Shown one piece after another: positions 1-9,156 of a stretch of 41,248 bases of DNA. How positions within the stretch are numbered: the stretch's first letter is position 1; every line of letters starts with the position of its first letter. Source of the DNA: Clostridiisalibacter paucivorans DSM 22131 (GTDB lineage Bacteria; Bacillota; Clostridia; Tissierellales; Clostridiisalibacteraceae); the NCBI RefSeq assembly GCF_000620125.1, contig NZ_JHVL01000032.1:1-41248 (forward strand). Direction: 5' to 3'. The notes below the pieces were generated by a model that worked only from the letters and a program-made list of their open reading frames with translations, was not told the origin of the DNA and searched no databases. The position numbers and the translations under genes are program-made.

Positions 1-222
1 GGTAACAAATATCTTAGATATTACTTAATTGAATCAGCAAACAGTGTAAAAAATCTTGTTCCAGAGTACAAAGAGTATTACTACAAAAAATTTAGTGAAG
101 TTAAAACCCATCAACACAAAAGAGCACTCGCGTTAACATCTCGTAAATTAGTACGCCTGATTTTTAGCTTGCTGACTAAGAATCAAATCTACTCCAATGA
201 TAAAGTTGGGGAGATTCAATAA
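1..222 (+). CDS. IS110-family transposase, C-terminal fragment (5' end outside window)
   Basis: The frame is open from base 1 and ends at TAA 220-222, giving 73 residues. The sequence begins GNKYLRYYLIESANSVKNLV and continues with HKRALALTSRKLVRL, which I recognise as the end of the C-terminal (transposase_20) domain of IS110/IS1328-type DEDD transposases. The catalytic N-terminal part lies before the window, so I cannot tell whether the element is intact. IS110 elements usually lack terminal inverted repeats, and I see none after the stop codon. Confidence 0.85.
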   Translation, partial: GNKYLRYYLIESANSVKNLVPEYKEYYYKKFSEVKTHQHKRALALTSRKLVRLIFSLLTKNQIYSNDKVGEIQ

Positions 223-488
223 AATATGCTCTTAAATCAAACCTGTTTTTTTGCTGAAAAACCTAGGTTCTATTAAAGTTACCCTTTTTTAATCACTTCT
301 TTTATTTTCTTTTAAAAATTCTCCTTGACATATTACCAGGTTGCTTTTTTATTTGTACAATATATTATTGCAATAAATATGCCTAAGGGTTTTTATAATA
401 TTTGTTTAGATATAAAATCAACTTTATATTAATTAATAACTCATACTGGCGTCGATATCATTTTTTTATTTATTAATTTTTCACACAA
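223..488. other. Non-coding, AT-rich spacer after the IS110 transposase
   Basis: This stretch of about 270 bases has no convincing coding frame. It holds short inverted AACCT/AGGTT arms near 240-272 and otherwise AT-rich sequence. It probably contains the right boundary of the IS110 element, but without terminal repeats the boundary cannot be placed. Confidence 0.4.
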
Positions 489-534
489 AAATATTGCTAA
501 AAATTTATCATATGATAAATTTTTAGCAATATTT
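489..534 (-). terminator. 46-bp perfect palindrome, terminator of the PAS sigma-54 activator
   Basis: Positions 489-534 form an uninterrupted dyad centred on CATATG (511/512) with 23-bp arms. It overlaps the stop codon of the minus-strand gene at 533-535. Read on the minus strand it ends in a run of five T, as expected for an intrinsic terminator. Nearly all pairs are A-T. Confidence 0.75.
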
Positions 535-1906
535 AAAGTCCCATCTTTTTTATTCTATATTGTAATGTTTGCCTTTTTATTCCTAATATCTTTGAAGCCT
601 CCGATATATTTCCTTTTGTAATTTCTAAAGCCTCTGATATTATTGACTTTTCAAATTCAAGCATTCTTTTATTATAATCCAAATCATCATAGTCTTTCAC
701 TTTAATATTCATCATATTTTTTTTCATATAATGTGGTAAATGTTCTAAATTAATTGGATCAACAAATAGAGAATTTAATAATAGATAATTAACTACATTT
801 TTTAACTCCCTTACATTTCCTGGCCAAGGATATTTTCTAAAAAAATCTTTAACTTTAACTGAAATATTTGGTTCCTTAATCTTGATTCTTTTACTTTCTC
901 TTTTTATAAAAATTCTAGTTAAATAATCTATATCTGATTTTCTATCACGCAAAGGGGGGATATTTATATATATAGGACCCAATCTATAAAATAAATCTTC
1001 TCTCAATTTTTTGTCTCTCATTAAAGTTTCAGGATTTTCATTAGTAGTACCAATAATTCTAACATTTACATAAATGTCTCTTTTTCCTCCTACCCTTCTA
1101 ATGCAACCTTCTTCTAAGACTCTTAAAAGTTTTGCTTGCAAAAATATAGGCAAAGAATTTAATTCATCTAGTAATAATGTACCTCCATCAGCCTGCTCAA
1201 ATAATCCTATTTTTTGAACTGCACCAGTAAAACTTCCTACCTCTGTTCCAAAAAAAATAGATTCCAATAAATTTTCTGGGATAGCTGCACAATTCTGTGC
1301 TATAAAAGGCTTATTTTTTCTAGGACTTTTATTATGTATACTCTGGGCTATTATTTCTTTTCCTGTTCCTGTTTCTCCAAAAATTAAAACATTATAATCA
1401 TAAAGAGCCATATGACTAATCTTTTCTATTAAAAAAGTCATTTCCTTTTCTACAGTTAAAAAATCGCTGAAATTATAGCTATATGAACTTTTCAAATCAA
1501 GACGACTTTTTATTTTCATTTCTTTTTTAGCGTCCCGCAAAAGATAAGAAAACAAATCTCCAAAAGAATCTTCCGTTTTAACATATTCTATTGCTCCAAT
1601 AATTTTTCCATCCTTAAATATTGGGATATTGGTACTAACTAAATAAATCATTTCTCCTTTATTATTAAATCGAATTTTTATTTTATTATTTATACTATTA
1701 CCTGTTTTTACACAATTAAGCAGTGTACTTGATTTTTCTTCTAAGTCTTCGTGTAATTCCAATATATGCTTCCCACATATTTCATTCTCATTTAAACCTA
1801 TTATTTTAGCCATTTTACTATTACAATAAATGATTAATCCTTCTATATTAATAACCCTTATACCAATATCTATCGTTTCTATTATGTAAGAGGAAATATT
1901 TTTCAT
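533..1906 (-). CDS. Sigma-54-dependent transcriptional activator, PAS-AAA+-Fis (RocR/NtrC class)
   Basis: This is an enhancer-binding protein that should remodel RNA polymerase-sigma54 at a -24/-12 promoter. The order is an N-terminal PAS-like sensor (about residues 5-105), a sigma-54 AAA+ domain (about 145-380) and a Fis-type helix-turn-helix at the end (GNISEASKILGIKRQTLQYR). Walker A is GETGTGKE and Walker B is GGTLLLDEL. The sigma-contacting loop reads GSFTGA rather than GAFTGA, a conservative change. I start at ATG 1906 (MKNISSY), preceded by GGGA six bases upstream; the frame stays open to a TTG at 1948, but that start has no good ribosome site. The AGCS symporter gene lies upstream on the same strand, separated by a terminator. 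Its promoter is a plausible target, though the NtrC-type regulator at 3748 competes for that role. Confidence 0.85.
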   Translation of the reverse strand: MKNISSYIIETIDIGIRVINIEGLIIYCNSKMAKIIGLNENEICGKHILELHEDLEEKSSTLLNCVKTGNSINNKIKIRFNNKGEMIYLVSTNIPIFKDGKIIGAIEYVKTEDSFGDLFSYLLRDAKKEMKIKSRLDLKSSYSYNFSDFLTVEKEMTFLIEKISHMALYDYNVLIFGETGTGKEIIAQSIHNKSPRKNKPFIAQNCAAIPENLLESIFFGTEVGSFTGAVQKIGLFEQADGGTLLLDELNSLPIFLQAKLLRVLEEGCIRRVGGKRDIYVNVRIIGTTNENPETLMRDKKLREDLFYRLGPIYINIPPLRDRKSDIDYLTRIFIKRESKRIKIKEPNISVKVKDFFRKYPWPGNVRELKNVVNYLLLNSLFVDPINLEHLPHYMKKNMMNIKVKDYDDLDYNKRMLEFEKSIISEALEITKGNISEASKILGIKRQTLQYRIKKMGL

Positions 1907-2090
1907 ATCTATTCCCAAAATAAAAATCAACCCCTTTTTGGATAACAATTATAAGGCTTGCTTACGGATACATGTATATTATATTCTGTAATTACAAAAT
2001 ATAATGAAATTCATGAAATATATACATATTTCTACAAATTATTTGGTTTTCCTCTTATCTTTGACAATAAAGTGTAGATTCGTGGAATAG

Positions 2091-2136
2091 AATAAAATCC
2101 CATCAGATAGAAGACTCTACCTAATGGGATTTTATT
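2091..2136 (-). terminator. Intrinsic terminator after the AGCS symporter gene
   Basis: Arms AATAAAATCCCAT (2091-2103) and ATGGGATTTTATT (2124-2136) are perfectly complementary around a 20-base loop, just after the minus-strand stop at 2159. It separates the symporter from the regulator downstream. Confidence 0.8.
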
Positions 2137-2158
2137 AAATCTAAGATATTTACCAATA

Positions 2159-3502
2159 TTATTTATTTTCAAAATACTCTCTTTTCAATTTAACAACAAT
2201 TCCATTTAATAATAGTAAAGAAATAAGGTTTGGAATTGCCATTAGACCATTTGCAGTATCTGCTAATCCCCATACAAATTCTAACCCTCCTAAAGAACCT
2301 ATAACTATAAAAATTATCCATAGGATCCTAATTGGTTTAATTGCTTTATATCCAAATAAATAGTCACCTGCCCTTTCACAATAATAGTTGGCAGATATTA
2401 AACAAGAATATCCAAATAAAATAGCAGATATTAATACAACATAACTACCTATATTTCCAGGCAAAGTTTTAGAAAATGCTCGCATAGTCAATGCAGGCCC
2501 TGATACACCTGTAACCCATTCCCCAGATATTACTATTGCTAATCCAGTAATTGTTCCAATTATTAATGTATCTACAAAGACCTCTATTGTCCCCCATATG
2601 CCCTGCTCTACTGGATGATTAACTTGAGCACTACTATGAATAATAGGAGAGCTACCCATACCAGCCTCATTAGAAAACAGTCCCCTGGCTGTACCAATTG
2701 TTATCATTCTAGTAATAGTAGCACCAGCAAATCCACCAGTTGCAGAAACTGGGTTAAATGCAGTATAAAATATTTGAATAAATGCATTGGGAATCTTGTC
2801 AATATTTAATATCAATACAGCTAATCCAGTGATTATATATATACCTCCCATGAAAGGAGTTAGGAACTGACACACTTCTCCAATTCTTTTAATGCCACCT
2901 AAAATAACAATCCCTGCTAATATAGCAAAAACAACCCCTGTAATAATTGGTTTAATTCCCCACTGTTCCTGCAATGACATAGCAATAGTATTAGTGTCAA
3001 CAATAGCTCCTATTATGAAATAAGAAATAATAACCATAATACTAAAAAAAGTTGCTAGCCATTTTTTCCCTAACCCTTTTTCAATATAATACATAGCTCC
3101 ACCAGCATAAGCTCCATTTGCCCTTTTTTCTCTGAAGTGAATTCCAAGGGTAACTTCAGCAAATTTTGTAGCCATTCCAAAAATTGCTGCTACCCACATC
3201 CAAAATAAAGCACCAGGTCCCCCAATAGATATTGCAGTAGCAACACCCGCAATATTTCCAGTGCCAACAACAGCGGCAATTGAAGTAAATCCTGCCTGCC
3301 CCGATGATATATCTCCTTCTTCAGCATCCCCCTTTGAAAATGATTTTACCAATGTGTTTTTAAAAATGTGCTTAAAATTAATCAACTGGAAAAATCCTAG
3401 TTTAAAACTTAAAAAGATCCCAGTCCCCACCAATAAAGCAATCATATATGGCCCCCAGACAATGCCATTTAACCAATCATTAACTGCATATACTACATCC
3501 AT
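2159..3502 (-). CDS. Alanine/glycine:cation symporter (AGCS family)
   Basis: A 447-residue integral membrane protein of about 11 membrane segments that imports small amino acids (alanine, glycine) with Na+ or H+. The AGCS signature region is clear: VVGTGNIAGVATAISIGGPG followed by ALFWMWVAAIFGMATKFAE, with GGAMYYIEKGLGKKW and GLFSNEAGMGSSP further on. Length is normal for the family. ATG 3502 follows an AGGAGG site (3511-3516). A textbook -24/-12 promoter lies about 80 bases upstream (3584-3598), so expression should need sigma-54 and an activator. The neighbouring regulators and SBP-type kinase suggest amino-acid-induced uptake. The exact substrate cannot be read from sequence. Confidence 0.93.
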   Translation of the reverse strand: MDVVYAVNDWLNGIVWGPYMIALLVGTGIFLSFKLGFFQLINFKHIFKNTLVKSFSKGDAEEGDISSGQAGFTSIAAVVGTGNIAGVATAISIGGPGALFWMWVAAIFGMATKFAEVTLGIHFREKRANGAYAGGAMYYIEKGLGKKWLATFFSIMVIISYFIIGAIVDTNTIAMSLQEQWGIKPIITGVVFAILAGIVILGGIKRIGEVCQFLTPFMGGIYIITGLAVLILNIDKIPNAFIQIFYTAFNPVSATGGFAGATITRMITIGTARGLFSNEAGMGSSPIIHSSAQVNHPVEQGIWGTIEVFVDTLIIGTITGLAIVISGEWVTGVSGPALTMRAFSKTLPGNIGSYVVLISAILFGYSCLISANYYCERAGDYLFGYKAIKPIRILWIIFIVIGSLGGLEFVWGLADTANGLMAIPNLISLLLLNGIVVKLKREYFENK

Positions 3503-3583
3503 TTATAATTCCTCCTATTTATTATATTTCCCTTAAGTAGTAGTACTCTTAATATACTAATAAGGGTTATATAATAAATATTC

Positions 3584-3598
3584 GCAATTTATATGCCA
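3584..3598 (-). promoter_or_regulatory. Sigma-54 (-24/-12) promoter of the AGCS symporter
   Basis: On the minus strand the sequence is TGGCATATAAATTGC. This has the GG and GC dinucleotides at the required spacing and matches the TGGCAYRNNNNTTGC consensus throughout. It lies upstream of the symporter start at 3502, allowing a leader of about 70 bases. Three sigma-54 activators are encoded in the window. Confidence 0.85.
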
Positions 3599-3696
3599 AC
3601 AATCTGAGTTCACATCTTTTTGTTATAAAACCATTTTAAACGTTGATATTTGGCGATTTATTGTTTTCCTAAATAATCATGTTAAATAATTGTCAG

Positions 3697-3749
3697 AATA
3701 AACAGAAATTTATTTCCTACCATTACCGGAAATAAATTTCTGTTTTATT
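3697..3749 (-). terminator. Intrinsic terminator after the NtrC-type regulator
   Basis: The 17-bp arms at 3701-3717 and 3728-3744 pair fully around a 10-base loop and overlap the regulator's stop codon (3748-3750). The minus-strand product ends in a T-rich stretch. Confidence 0.8.
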
Positions 3750-5109
3750 ATTTTCTTATTTTATATTCATTAATTTTGTTAGACAAATGACGTGTTGTTA
3801 TACCCAATTTTTTGGCAGTGACAGATACGTTCCTCTTACTTTCTTTAAATATTTCATTAATATAAAATGCTTCAAATATTTTCCTAGCTTCCTTCAATGA
3901 TTTACCCATTAATTTTTTTTGATTTAAATCTCTATAAGTATGTATTTTACCCATTGGCAAATAATCTTTTTTTATAACCCCATCTTCAGATAATACTACA
4001 AGCCTTTCTATAATATTCTTTAATTCACGAATATTTCCAGGATATTCATATTTATTAAGAAAAAATAATACATCATCATCAATAGTCTTTACCTTCTTTT
4101 TCAATTCATTTTCAGTTTTACCAATAAAAAACTCTATTAGTTTAGGTAAGTCTTCTTTTCTTTCCCTTAGAGGCGGAATATTTATTGTAATAGTATTAAC
4201 CCTATACAACAAATCTTCTCTTAAATGATTTTTATAAATAGCATCTTTTATATCTCTATTTGTGGCTGAAATAAATCTCAAATCTATAGGTATGTTCCTA
4301 TTGCTTCCTATTCTTTCAATAGATTTTGTATCAATTGCCCTTAACAATTTTATTTGAGTATTTATAGGCATATCCCCTATTTCATCTAAAAATAATGTGC
4401 CTCCATCGGCTTCTTCAAATCTTCCTATTCTTTTTTCTGTTGCTCCAGTAAATGCTGCTTTTTCATGTCCAAATAATTCTGATTCCAGTAATCCATCAGA
4501 AAAGACATGACAATTAACAGCAACAAAATTATTATCACGTCTTAAGCTTATATTGTGAATATACCTAGCTAGAACTTCTTTACCTGTTCCAGACTCCCCT
4601 AAAATCAAAATACTGCTATTACTTAATGCTGCTTTTTGTGCAATATGTATGACTTCTTGAAATTTCTCATTTTTAGTCTCTAATAAAAATTTACCATTCT
4701 TTTGCATCTTTTTAAGTATACTATTTTCTTTCTCCAGAACTTTAATCCGTACTAATTTATCTATCTCTAACAACAATGTTTCTGGATTATGACTTTTTAT
4801 ATAATAGCTAAATGCACCCTTTTTCATTGCTTCAACTGCACTTTCAATAGTCCCATATCCCGTTATTACAATGACTTCTATGTCTTTGAATTTCTCTTTG
4901 ACTTCTTCCAAAAGTTTTAGGCCTGTCATATTTTTCATTTTCAAATCTGTTAATACAAGATCAATTTCTTCATGTTCTAATAATTTCATTGCCTCTTCTC
5001 CAGAACTACAAGACTTCACATTGTATCCCTTTTTTGTTAATAAAATTTTATAGACCTCTTGATAGCGAACTTCATCATCTACTACTAAAATAGTAAAATC
5101 TTTAGCCAT
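3748..5109 (-). CDS. NtrC-family response regulator (receiver-AAA+-Fis)
   Basis: A 453-residue sigma-54 activator and the output half of the two-component system with the gene at 5102-7111, which it overlaps by 8 bases. The receiver occupies residues 1-120, with acidic pocket D11/D12 and phospho-acceptor D55 (LVLTDLKM). The usual K-P near its end reads K-S (YYIKSHNPE). The AAA+ domain (about 140-370) has Walker A GESGTGKE and Walker [11 protein letters not shown], and its sigma-contact loop reads AAFTGA instead of GAFTGA. The C-terminal Fis helix-turn-helix is [17 protein letters not shown]. The sigma-54 promoter of the AGCS gene immediately downstream is the likeliest local target (inference from position). 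Confidence 0.93.
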   Translation of the reverse strand: MAKDFTILVVDDEVRYQEVYKILLTKKGYNVKSCSSGEEAMKLLEHEEIDLVLTDLKMKNMTGLKLLEEVKEKFKDIEVIVITGYGTIESAVEAMKKGAFSYYIKSHNPETLLLEIDKLVRIKVLEKENSILKKMQKNGKFLLETKNEKFQEVIHIAQKAALSNSSILILGESGTGKEVLARYIHNISLRRDNNFVAVNCHVFSDGLLESELFGHEKAAFTGATEKRIGRFEEADGGTLFLDEIGDMPINTQIKLLRAIDTKSIERIGSNRNIPIDLRFISATNRDIKDAIYKNHLREDLLYRVNTITINIPPLRERKEDLPKLIEFFIGKTENELKKKVKTIDDDVLFFLNKYEYPGNIRELKNIIERLVVLSEDGVIKKDYLPMGKIHTYRDLNQKKLMGKSLKEARKIFEAFYINEIFKESKRNVSVTAKKLGITTRHLSNKINEYKIRK

Positions 5110-7111
5110 CTATTTTCATCCTCTCTGGTAAATAAATAGTAAATGTAGTTCCTAAGCCAATACTACTTTCTACTTGGATTTCACCCCCTAATTTTTGAAC
5201 TTCATTATAAACTACATAAAGCCCTAATCCTGTTCCATCTTTATTTTGTTTTGTAGTAAAAAATGGATTGAATATATTCTTAAGATTTTCTTCATTTATA
5301 CCAATACCATTATCTTTAATTATGATATTAACACCATTATCTTTTGGGTAACAAATTATTTCTATTACTCCATCCTGTTCAATAGCATGTATAGCATTTT
5401 CAATTGTGTTAATTAATATATGCTTTAATGATTCTCTATTTGAATGTATCGTTAATAACTCATCACATTTAACATCAAACTTTATACTTCCTATCTCTAA
5501 TTGAATCTGCTCCAATTCAACAATATTTATAATCATATCCTTTATAAATATTTTCTGTTCATAATCATCTGTCAACCTAGAAAAATTCAATAGATTTGTT
5601 ATGATATGATCAATCCTACCCACTGATTCTTCAATTATTTCCAATGATTTAATATCTTCTTGATTTAAATTATTCTCTTTCATTAAATAACCATATGTAT
5701 GTATTAACCCAAGGGGATTTCTTATCTCATGGGCTACCCCTGCCGCCAGTTGACCAATTGCCTCCATCTTATTTCTTTGTGCCAATCTGCCCTCTATTAT
5801 TCTAAAATCAGTTATATCTTCTATCACAATTAACAGTTTATATGTATTATCAGTAACAAAATCCATAGAAAACACACTAAAGCTATAAGTCCTATTATCC
5901 ATAGGAATCTCCATATTTTTAATATCATTATCCTTATTAAAAAAAGTATTGATTTCCTGTTCTATTAAATTAAGTATTGGAAATGTTAAATAGTGGGTAC
6001 CTATTACCTTTGACTTGTCGGAACCGATTAATTTTAAAAAGGGCTTATTACAATTCAATATGATTCCATATTCATCTAAAACTACAACTAATTGATTTAA
6101 AGCATTAAATGTAGTTTCCAGCTCTTCTTTACTCTTTCTAATCTCACTATTTCTACTACTAATCTCTTCCTTTAATATCTCAATTAAAATTAACATAACT
6201 AATACAATAGCAGCTACTATTACAATAAATAATATACCCCCTATGAACATATTATCTGTCAATATGGTTTTTTCAATTGGGGTAGAAATTCCAAACCATC
6301 TCTGTTGTATTTTGGTAACATAATCTATCTTCTTTAAATTTAATATAGCCTTATTGAAGATATTTAATAGATGTGAATCCGCCTTTCTAACAGCTAAAAC
6401 TACGTCTTGCTCATATATGTATGGATAGATTAAATGTGTTTCATCTTTTAGATTCATTTTAAGTACAAAATAATTAATTACAGGCTCGTCTCCTATTACT
6501 CCATTGACAATACCCTTTCTTAATAAAAAAATAGACTCTTCAATATCATCAGTTAATATGTAATTTATTTGAGGAAAATGTTTATCAATATGCTCTCTAG
6601 CATAATCTCCTCTTTGTATAGCAACTGTATGTCCAAATAAATCAGAAATCTCTTCTATGGAATTATTCTTACTAGCTACCAATACTACACCTTTAAGCTG
6701 ATAAATCGGTTTTGAAAAACTATATGCTAACTTTCTCTCATCACTAACAAATATATCGACAATATCTGCTTCCCCATTTTTTAAACCATTTAATGCATTT
6801 TCCCATACCGATGGTTTAAAAATAATATCTGCTCCCATCTCTACAGAAAGAGCTGATGCATAATCAATTACTAAACCCCTGTATTGATTATTTTCTTCCT
6901 CTATATATGAGAGAGGTGGGGCATTTTCATCAGAAGTAAAAATAATCGTACCCCTGTCTTCAATAATTTTAAACTCATTTTCTGTTATTGGCTTAGACTG
7001 AATATAGTATTCATATAAATTTAAATCATATTTTATTTTTGTTAGCTGGTTAAATAACACAATCATAATTAAAAATAATATCAATAAATAAATAGCAGCT
7101 CTTTTTTTCAT
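5102..7111 (-). CDS. Sensor histidine kinase with extracellular amino-acid-binding (SBP_bac_3) domain
   Basis: A 669-residue membrane sensor. Membrane segment 1 is at about residues 7-21. An outside periplasmic-binding-protein type 3 domain (about 45-278) has features of amino-acid binders (FTSDENAPPLSY, GLVIDYASALSVEMGAD, GEADIVDIFVSDERKLAYSF). Segment 2 is at about 289-311, followed by a PAS domain (about 330-440). The kinase core has H461 in GVAHEIRNPLGL, N-box ENAIHAI, G1 DNGIGINEENL and GTGLGLYVV. It should autophosphorylate in response to an extracellular ligand, perhaps an amino acid, and pass phosphate to D55 of the overlapping regulator. ATG 7111 is preceded by AAAGGA 12 bases away, a rather long spacing. 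Confidence 0.92.
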   Translation of the reverse strand: MKKRAAIYLLILFLIMIVLFNQLTKIKYDLNLYEYYIQSKPITENEFKIIEDRGTIIFTSDENAPPLSYIEEENNQYRGLVIDYASALSVEMGADIIFKPSVWENALNGLKNGEADIVDIFVSDERKLAYSFSKPIYQLKGVVLVASKNNSIEEISDLFGHTVAIQRGDYAREHIDKHFPQINYILTDDIEESIFLLRKGIVNGVIGDEPVINYFVLKMNLKDETHLIYPYIYEQDVVLAVRKADSHLLNIFNKAILNLKKIDYVTKIQQRWFGISTPIEKTILTDNMFIGGILFIVIVAAIVLVMLILIEILKEEISSRNSEIRKSKEELETTFNALNQLVVVLDEYGIILNCNKPFLKLIGSDKSKVIGTHYLTFPILNLIEQEINTFFNKDNDIKNMEIPMDNRTYSFSVFSMDFVTDNTYKLLIVIEDITDFRIIEGRLAQRNKMEAIGQLAAGVAHEIRNPLGLIHTYGYLMKENNLNQEDIKSLEIIEESVGRIDHIITNLLNFSRLTDDYEQKIFIKDMIINIVELEQIQLEIGSIKFDVKCDELLTIHSNRESLKHILINTIENAIHAIEQDGVIEIICYPKDNGVNIIIKDNGIGINEENLKNIFNPFFTTKQNKDGTGLGLYVVYNEVQKLGGEIQVESSIGLGTTFTIYLPERMKIDG

Positions 7112-7223
7112 AATAGATCATTGTCCTTTTAAATTATTGAAATATGGCTATTTAGGCTAGTTATATTATATCATATATTCATATTTCAGAATAGTTTGAT
7201 ATATCCATGCCTCTCAATGTTAC

Positions 7224-7252
7224 TTTACAAAAATAGGATAAAAGATTATAAT
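7224..7252 (+). promoter_or_regulatory. Sigma-A promoter of the thiC leader
   Basis: TTTACA (7224-7229), a 17-base spacer and a perfect TATAAT (7247-7252) lie about 20 bases before the start of the TPP aptamer, which fits transcription of the riboswitch from its 5' edge. Confidence 0.75.
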
Positions 7253-7272
7253 GTATATATAATTTAATAGTA

Positions 7273-7356
7273 GTAGCTAGGGGAGCTTTTTAGCTGAGAA
7301 GGAAAATTCCTGACCCTTTGAACCTGAATTAGTTAGTACTAACGTAGGGAAGCTGT
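7273..7356 (+). promoter_or_regulatory. TPP riboswitch (THI element) upstream of thiC
   Basis: The conserved thi-box elements appear in order: AGGGGAGC, GCTGAGA, the core CTGACCCTTTGAACCTGA (7309-7326) and TAGTACTAACGTAGGGAAGC (7336-7355). AGCT flanks at both ends can close P1. The aptamer is followed by a strong terminator hairpin (7376-7405) and then thiC, so thiamine pyrophosphate binding should end transcription early. Confidence 0.95.
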
Positions 7357-7375
7357 TTATCTTATATTTTGATAG

Positions 7376-7405
7376 AAAGCTTACCTTTGTGGTAAGCTTT
7401 TTTAA
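7376..7405 (+). terminator. Riboswitch expression-platform terminator
   Basis: Arms AAAGCTTACC (7376-7385) and GGTAAGCTTT (7391-7400) pair perfectly around TTTGT and run into a T tract. The bases GAAGC at the 3' end of the aptamer could compete for the left arm. A 13-bp inverted repeat (7362-7374 and 7412-7424) encloses the hairpin. Confidence 0.88.
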
Positions 7406-7463
7406 TTTTTATATCAAAATATAAATTACAAAAATTTTATAAAATATAAGGGGGAAGTACATA

Positions 7464-8777
7464 ATGAATTATACAACTCAAATGGATGCTGCTAAAAAGG
7501 GTATTATAACTAAAGAAATGGAAGTAGTGGCACAAAAAGAAAAAATTGATACTCAAAAGCTAATGAAATTAGTTGCCGATGGAAAAGTAGTTATACCAGC
7601 AAATAAAAATCATAAATCTTTAGATGCCGAAGGTATAGGGGAAGGATTGAAGACAAAGATAAATGTGAATCTAGGAATTTCTAAAGATTGTTACAATGTA
7701 GATGCAGAGATGGAAAAGGTAAAAGTAGCATTAGACATGAATGCAGAAGCAATAATGGATTTAAGTTCATATGGTAAGACCCAGGAGTTTAGACAAAAGC
7801 TAGTTGATATGTCTACAGCTGTTGTAGGAACTGTACCTGTATATGATGCTGTGGGATTTTATGATAAGGAACTCAGTGATATAACCTCAGAAGAATTTCT
7901 AAAGGTTGTGGAAAGACATGCCAAAGATGGTGTAGATTTTATCACTGTCCATGCAGGAATGAATAGAGAAACTGCTAAGGTCTTCAAAAGAAATCCTAGA
8001 CTTACTAATATAGTCTCTAGAGGTGGATCATTGATGTACGCATGGATGGAATTAAATAATAAGGAAAATCCATTCTTTGAATACTACGATGAAATGTTAG
8101 ATATCTGTGCCAAATATGATGTAACATTAAGTTTAGGTGATGCATGTAGACCTGGTAGTATAAATGATTCCACCGATGCAAGCCAAGTAAAAGAATTGAT
8201 GATATTGGGTGAACTCACTTTAAGGGCTTGGGAAAAAAATGTGCAAGTCATGATAGAAGGTCCAGGACATCTGGCTATAGATGAAATAAAATCAAATATG
8301 ATTCTAGAGAAAAAACTTTGTCATGGAGCACCTTTTTATGTATTAGGTCCAATAGTTACCGACATTGCCCCTGGATATGACCACATAACCAGTGCAATTG
8401 GTGGAGCAATTGCAGCTAGTACTGGAGCTGACTTTCTATGTTATGTTACACCAGCAGAGCATCTTAGATTACCTACACTTGATGATATGAAAGAAGGTAT
8501 TATTGCTACAAAAATTGCTGCTCATACTGCAGACATTGCCAAAAATGTAAACGGTGCAAGACAATGGGACTATGATATGAGTAAAGCAAGACAAGAATTG
8601 GACTGGGATACAATGTTCAAATTAGCTATAGATTCTGAAAAACCTAAAAAATATAGAATGGAATCCATGCCACTACATGAAGATAGTTGTACTATGTGTG
8701 GAAAAATGTGTTCAATGAGAAATATGAATAAAATAAAAGAAGGAAAAGATTTAAATATTTTGAGAGAAGATGATTAG
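7464..8777 (+). CDS. thiC: Phosphomethylpyrimidine synthase ThiC
   Basis: This radical-SAM-type enzyme turns aminoimidazole ribotide into hydroxymethylpyrimidine phosphate, the pyrimidine half of thiamine. It has 437 residues, normal for the short bacterial form. The non-canonical cluster motif is intact at the C terminus ([15 protein letters not shown]-x2-C-x4-C). Typical blocks include [32 protein letters not shown] and [24 protein letters not shown] 7464 is preceded by AGGGGGAAG. It stands alone behind the TPP riboswitch; no other thi genes are in the window. Confidence 0.97.
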   Translation: MNYTTQMDAAKKGIITKEMEVVAQKEKIDTQKLMKLVADGKVVIPANKNHKSLDAEGIGEGLKTKINVNLGISKDCYNVDAEMEKVKVALDMNAEAIMDLSSYGKTQEFRQKLVDMSTAVVGTVPVYDAVGFYDKELSDITSEEFLKVVERHAKDGVDFITVHAGMNRETAKVFKRNPRLTNIVSRGGSLMYAWMELNNKENPFFEYYDEMLDICAKYDVTLSLGDACRPGSINDSTDASQVKELMILGELTLRAWEKNVQVMIEGPGHLAIDEIKSNMILEKKLCHGAPFYVLGPIVTDIAPGYDHITSAIGGAIAASTGADFLCYVTPAEHLRLPTLDDMKEGIIATKIAAHTADIAKNVNGARQWDYDMSKARQELDWDTMFKLAIDSEKPKKYRMESMPLHEDSCTMCGKMCSMRNMNKIKEGKDLNILREDD

Positions 8778-8820
8778 AAAAAAGACTTGGGATATAGTTT
8801 TATATCCCAAGTCTCTTTTC
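8778..8820 (+). terminator. Bidirectional terminator after thiC
   Basis: Arms AGACTTGGGATATA (8783-8796) and TATATCCCAAGTCT (8801-8814) are perfectly complementary with a 4-base loop. A T-rich run follows on the plus strand and six T on the minus strand, so it can also serve the minus-strand remnant at 8831. Confidence 0.85.
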
Positions 8821-8830
8821 TATTGACAAA

Positions 8831-9036
8831 TTATTTTGCTTGTTTTAATCTTGCAATCTCTGCCCAATTACTAGCTGTAGCCTCTTCGACCCTGTACATA
8901 CTTCTCCACTTTTAATGCCACCTATTTTATTTTTTATGCCATTTATTTCATTTTTCACGGCGCCTATTTCACTTTTGATTGGATATAATTCTTCTTTAAG
9001 CATCTCTCTAATTGCTGACAATAACTCTTTTTCCAT
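8831..9036 (-). pseudogene. Frameshifted remnant of a small coiled-coil protein
   Basis: The reading frame from ATG 9036 gives MEKELLSAIREMLKEELYPI and repeats of the type EIxGxKN, a short coiled coil seen in many small clostridial proteins. After about residue 45 the frame loses sense (GEVCTGSKRLQL). The +2 frame instead reads MYRVEEATASNWAEIARLKQ and stops at TAA 8831-8833, which looks like the authentic C terminus of such proteins. A frameshift, probably with an internal deletion, has therefore joined the two ends. Function unknown. Confidence 0.6.
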
Positions 9037-9156
9037 GGTTTAATCGCCTCAATCACAGTATGCCTTCAGATGATTTATAGATTAATAAATGTCTTCTGCT
9101 TATTATGTCATAGATATATGTTTGACAACTTATGCCTTTATTTTCCGATCACTATT

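Noticed and set aside
2615-2809. Plus-strand frame of 64 codons inside the AGCS gene
   Set aside because: It has no ribosome site and lies antisense to a strongly conserved symporter; the same applies to the other plus-strand frames within the minus-strand genes.
3635-3660. A plus-strand sigma-54 promoter near TTGGCGATTTATTG
   Set aside because: The -12 GC is missing and no plus-strand gene follows.
5102-7111. An additional solute-binding protein gene for an ABC importer
   Set aside because: The binding-protein domain is continuous in one frame with the membrane segment, PAS and kinase core, so it is the sensor domain of a kinase.
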